A stretch of 64,000 nt of DNA from contig NZ_JOEI01000023.1 of assembly GCF_000718095.1 (NCBI RefSeq), forward strand, positions 27,855 through 91,854, written 5' to 3'. This document shows, one piece after another, positions 59,360 to 64,000 of this stretch. A program made the position numbers and the translations under genes. This DNA is from Streptomyces scopuliridis RB72. GTDB lineage: Bacteria > Actinomycetota > Actinomycetes > Streptomycetales > Streptomycetaceae. The notes under the pieces are model-generated. The model did not search any database. It worked only from the letters and a program-made list of their open reading frames with translations, and was not told the DNA's origin. The stretch's first letter is position 1. The number at the start of each line of letters is the position of its first letter.

Positions 59360-60145
59360 ATGAGGGCCCCGGGAAATCCGGTGGCCCTGATCACGGGCGC
59401 GACACGGGGGATCGGACTCGGGGTGGCGCGGGAGCTCGGTGGCCGGGGCCATCGCGTCTTCATCTGCGCGCGGACCGCGCAAGAGGTCAAGCAGACGGTC
59501 GAGGATCTGCGCGCGGCGGGGATGGAGGCCGAGGGCACGGTCGCCGACGTCCGGGACCGCGCGTCGGTGTCCGCGCTGGTGGCCGCCGTCGTCGGACAGT
59601 TCGGCCCGGTCAACATCCTGGTCAACAACGCGGGCCGGGGCGGTGGTGGACCCACCGCCGAGATCGCCGACGAGCTCTGGTACGACGTGATGAACACCAA
59701 CCTCAACGGTGTGTTCCTGCTGACCCGCGAGGTCCTGGTGAACGGCGGTCTGCTGGACTCCGGTTACGGACGCATCATCAACATCGCCTCGACCGCCGGG
59801 AAGCAGGGCGTCCTGATGGGCGCCCCCTACTCCGCCTCCAAGCATGGCGTCGTCGGCTTCACCAGGTCGCTCGGCAAGGAGCTGGCGCCGCTCGGCATCA
59901 CCGTCAACGCGGTCTGCCCGGGGTACGTGGAGACCCCGACCGCCGAGCGGGTCCGCCGGGGGTACGCCGCGGCCTGGGACACCACCGAGGACTTCGTGCA
60001 GGCGCAGTTCGAGGCGAAGATCCCGCTCGGCCGCTACTCCACCCCGGAGGAGGTGGCGGGCCTGGTCGGCTATCTCACCACGGAGAGCGCCGCCTCGATC
60101 ACCGCGCAGGCGATCAACGTCTGCGGTGGCATGGGCTACTCCTGA
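59360..60145 (+). CDS. ActIII-type polyketide ketoreductase
   Basis: This 261-residue SDR resembles the type II PKS C-9 ketoreductase ActIII along its length: PVALITGATRGIGLGVAREL, ILVNNAGRGGGGPTAEIADE, NIASTAGKQGVLMGAPYSAS then KHGVVGF (Ser-Tyr-Lys), ITVNAVCPGYVETPTAERVR and the closing ITAQAINVCGGMGYS. In ActIII the loop after NNAG is RPGGG and its PGG controls stereochemistry; here it is RGGGG. No ketosynthase, chain-length factor or cyclase is nearby, so it is an orphan. ATG at 59360 has AGGAAAG upstream. The 297 bases before it contain no clear gene. Confidence 0.88.
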   Translation: MRAPGNPVALITGATRGIGLGVARELGGRGHRVFICARTAQEVKQTVEDLRAAGMEAEGTVADVRDRASVSALVAAVVGQFGPVNILVNNAGRGGGGPTAEIADELWYDVMNTNLNGVFLLTREVLVNGGLLDSGYGRIINIASTAGKQGVLMGAPYSASKHGVVGFTRSLGKELAPLGITVNAVCPGYVETPTAERVRRGYAAAWDTTEDFVQAQFEAKIPLGRYSTPEEVAGLVGYLTTESAASITAQAINVCGGMGYS

Positions 60146-60236
60146 GCCGTCTCCCCGACGGGACCGTAGACGCACGCGTATGGAACTGAGCTTCGTGGCT
60201 ATGTCCCGTCTCACCGGAGTGGACTTGACTGTACGC

Positions 60237-61076
60237 ATGACACAGACCACGCAGAACGCCCAGGCAGAGACGAAGACGACCCTCGTCATCGGTGGCACCG
60301 GGAAGACCGGACGGAAGGTCGCGGAGCGGCTCGCCGGCAAGGGCCTTCCGGTGCGCATCGGTTCGCGCAACGCCGACCGGCCCTTCGTATGGGAGGACCC
60401 GGCCACCTGGGCGGGCGCGCTGGAGGGCGTCGGAGCCGTGTACATCACGTACTACCCCGACCTCGGTTTCCCCGGGGCCGCCGAGGTCGTCGGCGAGTTC
60501 TCCGCGTTCGCCGTCGCCCACGGCGCACGCCGGCTGGTGCTGCTCTCCGGCCGCGGCGAGGAGGGCGCGCGGGCCGGCGAGGAGAAGATGAAGGAGTCCG
60601 GCGCCGACTGGACCGTGGTCAGGTCCAGCTGGTTCAACCAGAACTTCAACGAGAGCTTCTTCCTCGAACCCGTCCTCGCCGGGGAGCTGGCGCTGCCGAC
60701 CGGTGACGCCGTCGAGCCCTTCGTGGACACCGACGACATCGCCGACGTGGCCGTCGCCGCGCTGACCGGAGACCAGCACATCGGCAAGACCTATGAAGTC
60801 TCCGGCCCCCGGCTGCTCAGCTTCCAGGACGTCGCCACCGAGCTGTCCAAGGCCACCGGCCGGGAGATCAGCTATATCCCGGTCTCGATCGACGACTACC
60901 GCGCCGCGCTGGCGGAGCACGGGCAGCCGGTCGAGTTCGCCGACCTGTTCGGACTGATCCTCGACGGCCGCAACGCGCATCTGGTGCACGGAGTGGAGGA
61001 AGCCCTCGGCCGCAAGCCCCGTGACTTCTCCGACTTCGCCCGCGACGCCGCCGCCGGCGGCGTCTGGAACGTCTGA
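60237..61076 (+). CDS. NmrA-like NAD(P)-binding protein
   Basis: The 279-residue atypical SDR has TTLVIGGTGKTGRKVAERLA as the dinucleotide loop, a KPFVWEDP-like NADRPFVWEDPATWAGALEG, and VRSSWFNQNFNESFFLEPVL, all typical of NmrA/QOR2-like reductases; the catalytic tyrosine-lysine pair is lacking. Such proteins reduce quinones or serve as redox-sensing regulators. ATG at 60237 has no close ribosome site, so a leaderless message is possible. It lies 91 bases after the ketoreductase. An 18-bp-arm terminator follows. Confidence 0.86.
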   Translation: MTQTTQNAQAETKTTLVIGGTGKTGRKVAERLAGKGLPVRIGSRNADRPFVWEDPATWAGALEGVGAVYITYYPDLGFPGAAEVVGEFSAFAVAHGARRLVLLSGRGEEGARAGEEKMKESGADWTVVRSSWFNQNFNESFFLEPVLAGELALPTGDAVEPFVDTDDIADVAVAALTGDQHIGKTYEVSGPRLLSFQDVATELSKATGREISYIPVSIDDYRAALAEHGQPVEFADLFGLILDGRNAHLVHGVEEALGRKPRDFSDFARDAAAGGVWNV

Positions 61077-61093
61077 TTCCGCACGGCGAACGG

Positions 61094-61134
61094 GCGCTGC
61101 CGGTACGCGGACGACCTCCGCGTACCGGCAGCGC
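61094..61134 (+). terminator. Strong terminator after the NmrA-like gene
   Basis: Perfect 18-bp arms (GCGCTGCCGGTACGCGGA and complement) with a five-base loop start 18 bases after the stop. They separate this gene from the hemerythrin gene. Confidence 0.88.
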
Positions 61135-61174
61135 ACGACGCACCATCCGCGAGGAGGCGGCCATCAGTACCCCC

Positions 61175-61816
61175 ATGTCCAGCGAGTACGGACTCGCGTC
61201 CCTGCCCGGTCACTTCCACGGTTTCGCGCTGATGCACATCGCGATGCGCCGGGACGCCCGCCGGCTGCTCGCCGCCGCGCCCGCCCTGACCCCGGCCGGG
61301 CTCGGCGCCGCCGCCTCATGGTGGCGGCAGCTGCGCGACATCATCGACTGGCACCACCACAGCGAGGACGAGGTGCTCTGGCCGGAACTGCTCGGCAGGG
61401 CACCGCGGTTCGCCGCCGAGGCACGGCGGCTCGGTGACGACCACGTCGTGCTCGACCGCGCCATGGAAGCGGTCACGGCCGCACTGCGCCCCGGCGGGAA
61501 CCCCGCCGCCGTCGGCCCCGCGGCCACCCGCTTCGACTCCGTACTCCGCGATCATCTGCGCGACGAGGAGACCGTCTCCTTCCCCGTCTTCGCCCGGCTC
61601 TCCCCGGACGACTACCTCGCCGTCGAGCGGAAGGTGATCGCCAGCGCCCCCTTCGCGGTCATGACGCGTCTCCAGCCCTGGATGTTCGACGGCGCGGACA
61701 AACGCTCGGTGGCGCATGTCGCCGCCACCATCCCGCCGCCCGTACGGCTGATCGGCCATACGGTGCTGCGCCGGCGGTACGAACGGACCCTCACCGGAGT
61801 GATCCGCCCCCACTGA
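61175..61816 (+). CDS. Hemerythrin HHE-domain protein
   Basis: The 213-residue helical protein has the diiron ligand pattern of hemerythrin-like proteins: LPGHFHGFALMHIAMRRDAR, DIIDWHHHSEDEVLWPELLG, LGDDHVVLDRAMEAVTAALR and RDHLRDEETVSFPVFARLSP. It may bind oxygen or sense redox state. ATG at 61175 is used. A GAGGAGG at about 61152 is rather far (about 17 bases), and the in-frame codon it would serve best is ATC, so the true start may lie slightly upstream. The DUF1772 gene follows by 40 bases. Confidence 0.87.
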   Translation: MSSEYGLASLPGHFHGFALMHIAMRRDARRLLAAAPALTPAGLGAAASWWRQLRDIIDWHHHSEDEVLWPELLGRAPRFAAEARRLGDDHVVLDRAMEAVTAALRPGGNPAAVGPAATRFDSVLRDHLRDEETVSFPVFARLSPDDYLAVERKVIASAPFAVMTRLQPWMFDGADKRSVAHVAATIPPPVRLIGHTVLRRRYERTLTGVIRPH

Positions 61817-61856
61817 CCCGCCCGTTGTTCACGCCCGACCGGATGAGGAAGCCCCG

Positions 61857-62378
61857 ATGCAGACCGCTCCAGCAGTCGCCGGCCCCGTGCTCGCCGCCGC
61901 CACCATCGGCACCGGGCTGATGGCGGGGCTGTACTTCGCCTTCGACGTCTCGGTCATGCCGGGGCTCGCCGGCGCCGACGACCGTACGTTCGTCACCGTG
62001 ATGGGCACCATCAACCAGGTCATCGACAACAGCGCCCTGTTCGGCCTGCTGTTCGTCGGGGTGTTCCTCGCCACGGGCGTTGCCGCCGTACTCCAACGAC
62101 GCCTGGGCGGGCCGGACGCCGCGCGCTGGACCCGGACGGCCTTCGCCCTCTACGCCCTGTCCGTCGCGATCACCCTGTGCGTCAACGTCCCGCTGAACAG
62201 GATGCTGGCCCGCGCCGTATCACTGGGCGGCACCGCCGACTTCGGCGTGGTGCGCGGCAGATTCGAGCGGCGGTGGACCTCGGCCAATGTCGTCAGGACC
62301 CTGGCCTGCACGGCGGCCCTCGGCGCGCTCGGGCGCGCCCTGGTCCTGCACGGCAGGGGAGCGGCCCAGCCGCTCTGA
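61857..62378 (+). CDS. DUF1772 integral membrane protein
   Basis: The 173-residue protein has four hydrophobic helices. It carries the DUF1772/anthrone-oxygenase-like features TGLMAGLYFAFDVSVMPGLA, INQVIDNSALFGLLFVGVFL, CVNVPLNRMLARAV and FERRWTSANVVRTLACTAAL. Some family members are anthrone oxygenases of polyketide pathways; most are uncharacterised. It is cotranscribed with the hemerythrin gene. An anthrone-type role beside the orphan ketoreductase is conceivable but unproven. Confidence 0.85.
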   Translation: MQTAPAVAGPVLAAATIGTGLMAGLYFAFDVSVMPGLAGADDRTFVTVMGTINQVIDNSALFGLLFVGVFLATGVAAVLQRRLGGPDAARWTRTAFALYALSVAITLCVNVPLNRMLARAVSLGGTADFGVVRGRFERRWTSANVVRTLACTAALGALGRALVLHGRGAAQPL

Positions 62379-62522
62379 CGCCCCCCGGGCCCGTCCGGGC
62401 CCACCCAGAACCGCGCCCGTCCTCTTTACTCGTTCCCCCGCGGGGAGGGCGGGCGCGTCCCACCCTGAGACGGATCCACAGAAAACGGTGACCCTTCATA
62501 CGGCGCCGTCTAAGGTGATGAC

Positions 62523-63515
62523 ATGGACACACTGACCGGTCTGCTCGAAGGCCCGAAGGCCCGCGGCGCGTTCCTGCTCAAGTCCGTCTTCAGTCCACCG
62601 TGGTCCCTGCGGGTCGAGGACCGGGCACCCATCTCCGTCGTCACGATGGTCCGCGGCGACGCGTGGGTACTCCCCGACAACGGGCATCCGGTCCGGCTGT
62701 GCCCCGGCGACGTCGCCGTGATGCGCGGGCCCGACGCGTACGCCATCGCGGACCGGCCCGAGACCCCAGTCCAGATCGTCGTCGGCCCCGAACAGCGCTG
62801 TAACACCACCGAGGGCGAGGACGTCACCGAAACGATGGCTCTGGGCGTACGGACCTGGGGCGACGACAGCCGGGCCGGCTCCTCGGTCATGCTCAGCGGC
62901 ACGTACCAGGCGCCCAGCGAGATCGGCCGACGGCTGCTGGCAGCACTCCCTGTACTGCTTGTCCGCCCCGCGGAGGCGGGCGACAATCCGCTCGTACGCA
63001 TCCTCGCGGACGAGATCGGCAAGGACGAGATCGGCCAGGAACTGGTCCTCGACCGGCTGCTCGACCTGCTCCTCGTCAGCGTCCTGCGCACCTGGCTCGC
63101 GATCCCCGAATCCGGCGCGCCCGCCTGGTACCGGGCCCAGAGCGACCCGGTGGTCGGCCCGGCGCTACGACTGCTGCACGAACAGCCGGGCAGGGCCTGG
63201 ACGGTGGCCTCGCTCGCGGACAACGTCGGCGTCTCCCGCGCGGGTCTGGCCCGTCACTTCACGACGCTCGTGGGCGAGCCGCCGATGGCGTACCTCACGG
63301 GCTGGCGGCTCACCCTCGCGGCGGACCTGCTGCGCGAGCCGGACGCGACGGTGGCGACGGTGGCGCGGCGGGTGGGGTACAGCGGGGCGTTCGCGCTGAG
63401 TGCGGCGTTCAAGCGGGTGCGGGGGGTGAGTCCGCAGGAGTTCAGGAGGGGCGGGCGGGGGGAGCCGGCGGACCGTGACGGCGGGGTGGGGAGGACGGTG
63501 GTCCTGGACCGCTGA
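62523..63515 (+). CDS. AraC-family regulator with cupin sensor domain
   Basis: The 330-residue regulator has an N-terminal cupin of the AraC_binding_2/Cupin_6 type (PPWSLRVEDRAPISVVTMVR, LCPGDVAVMRGPDAYAIADR) and two C-terminal helix-turn-helices (WTVASLADNVGVSRAGLARH; VATVARRVGYSGAFALSAAF, then KRVRGVSPQEFRR). ATG at 62523 is used. TAAGGT just upstream of it suggests a -10 and a nearly leaderless transcript. It may regulate the preceding hemerythrin/DUF1772 genes. The 485 bases after it hold no gene, only the inverted-repeat element. Confidence 0.9.
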   Translation: MDTLTGLLEGPKARGAFLLKSVFSPPWSLRVEDRAPISVVTMVRGDAWVLPDNGHPVRLCPGDVAVMRGPDAYAIADRPETPVQIVVGPEQRCNTTEGEDVTETMALGVRTWGDDSRAGSSVMLSGTYQAPSEIGRRLLAALPVLLVRPAEAGDNPLVRILADEIGKDEIGQELVLDRLLDLLLVSVLRTWLAIPESGAPAWYRAQSDPVVGPALRLLHEQPGRAWTVASLADNVGVSRAGLARHFTTLVGEPPMAYLTGWRLTLAADLLREPDATVATVARRVGYSGAFALSAAFKRVRGVSPQEFRRGGRGEPADRDGGVGRTVVLDR

Positions 63516-63640
63516 GGTGCGGTGTGCGTTTTGCTTGGTGCGGGGTGCGGTTTCGTGCGGCTGGTGCCGGGGGCCGGGGCCTCCGGAGGTACATGTCCGG
63601 ACGGCACGATTTACGTCGCGACTCTGGCCACAGTCGGAAG

Positions 63641-63987
63641 ACGGGCGTTCGCGCGCCACACATCACGCTTTAGTGTCCGGACACGCACCTCCTACGACCC
63701 CGACCCCCTCCCGCCGGTGGTCGCTCGCACCCGCCGTCCCACTGGGGGTGGGAGGTTGGGTGCGGCCCGGTGGCCCCGCCATTCGCCCTCCTGGCGGGGG
63801 TGAGTGGGCTGGTGCGGTCCGGTGACCACGCGACTCGCTGCCCTGGTGGGCCGGGTGCGGGAGAGTGCCGCCGCCTCCCCCGCCCGCCCTCGCGCACGGC
63901 TGGGCCGCTTGTGCGGGCGGTGAAGGGGGGCGCGCAGGGGTCGTGTCCGGGACACTAAAGCGTGATTTGTGGCGCGTGACCGCCCGA
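63641..63987. mobile_element. MITE-like segment bounded by inverted repeats of about 44 bp
   Basis: Left arm 63641-63684 and right arm 63943-63987 are reverse complements with about six differences. Shared exact parts include ATCACGCTTTAGTGTCC and CGCGCCAC. The 258-bp interior is very GC-rich, has no protein-like frame and no transposase. The arms also contain a small palindrome GTGTCCGGACAC (left) or a one-base-longer form (right). No target duplication is evident at the outer ends. It could be a miniature element moved in trans, or the paired ends of a deleted transposon. Confidence 0.6.
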
Positions 63988-64000
63988 ACCCATCGTCAGG

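Noticed and set aside
59115..59363. An 82-codon frame ending in an ATGA overlap with the ketoreductase start
   Set aside because: It has no ribosome site, no recognisable family and codon usage unlike neighbours in its first half. The overlap alone is not enough.

Overview
The window looks like chromosomal DNA of a Streptomyces or very close relative. It is GC-rich throughout, starts with GTG, TTG and probably CTG are common, and it carries Streptomyces hallmarks: a chaplin, a MelC1/MelC2 tyrosinase pair, an RppA-type tetrahydroxynaphthalene synthase, gamma-butyrolactone-receptor-like regulators, a GH19 chitinase with a DasR-like operator, an ECF42 sigma factor and a CYP157-like P450. I saw no rRNA, tRNA or CRISPR array. 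Functions are read from protein motifs and neighbourhood without any database search.

Layout. 1-8.2 kb: a partial methyltransferase, the YCII/ECF42 sigma pair, a CGNR zinc-finger regulator divergent from an SDR with a perfect palindrome between them, a PPOX-fold protein, an orphan roadblock protein, a DUF6397 protein, and a quinone oxidoreductase divergent from an HxlR regulator. 8.2-12.1 kb: a fibronectin-III lipoprotein, a decayed SDR with a very strong hairpin, a secreted beta-carbonic anhydrase, an acetyltransferase and a small-molecule phosphotransferase. 12.1-27.7 kb: a complete L-rhamnose island. The minus-strand arm (rhaI, rhaD-dehydrogenase fusion, rhaB, LacI regulator) converts rhamnose to dihydroxyacetone phosphate plus lactaldehyde/lactate. 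The plus-strand arm encodes an ABC importer, a mutarotase, a secreted BNR-propeller enzyme, an arabinose-isomerase-like protein and a second LacI regulator. The arms diverge from two mirror-image promoters, each followed by a LacI-type operator.

27.7-31.3 kb: a chitinase, the tyrosinase operon and an unusual chaplin with a nine-unit histidine-rich tail behind a BldN-type promoter. 31.3-45.5 kb: an ABC exporter, a PAS/GAF/PP2C phosphatase, a very large secreted phosphodiester glycosidase-metallophosphoesterase protein, small secreted or membrane proteins, a MerR/aldo-keto-reductase pair with a classic MerR promoter, and a serine beta-lactamase-fold esterase. 45.5-46.7 kb: an insertion-sequence scar around a sugar O-acetyltransferase. 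46.7-53.3 kb: a BASS transporter, a CYP157-like P450 and a fused assimilatory nitrate reductase-flavoprotein.

54-63.5 kb: rppA with a MomA-like cupin (flaviolin/melanin precursor route), a PrsW-type membrane protease pair, two butyrolactone-receptor-type TetR regulators with an ARE-like site, an orphan ActIII-type polyketide ketoreductase, an NmrA-like reductase, a hemerythrin, a DUF1772 membrane protein and an AraC regulator. The right end (63.64-63.99 kb) holds a non-coding segment bounded by inverted repeats of about 44 bp, which looks like a miniature mobile element.
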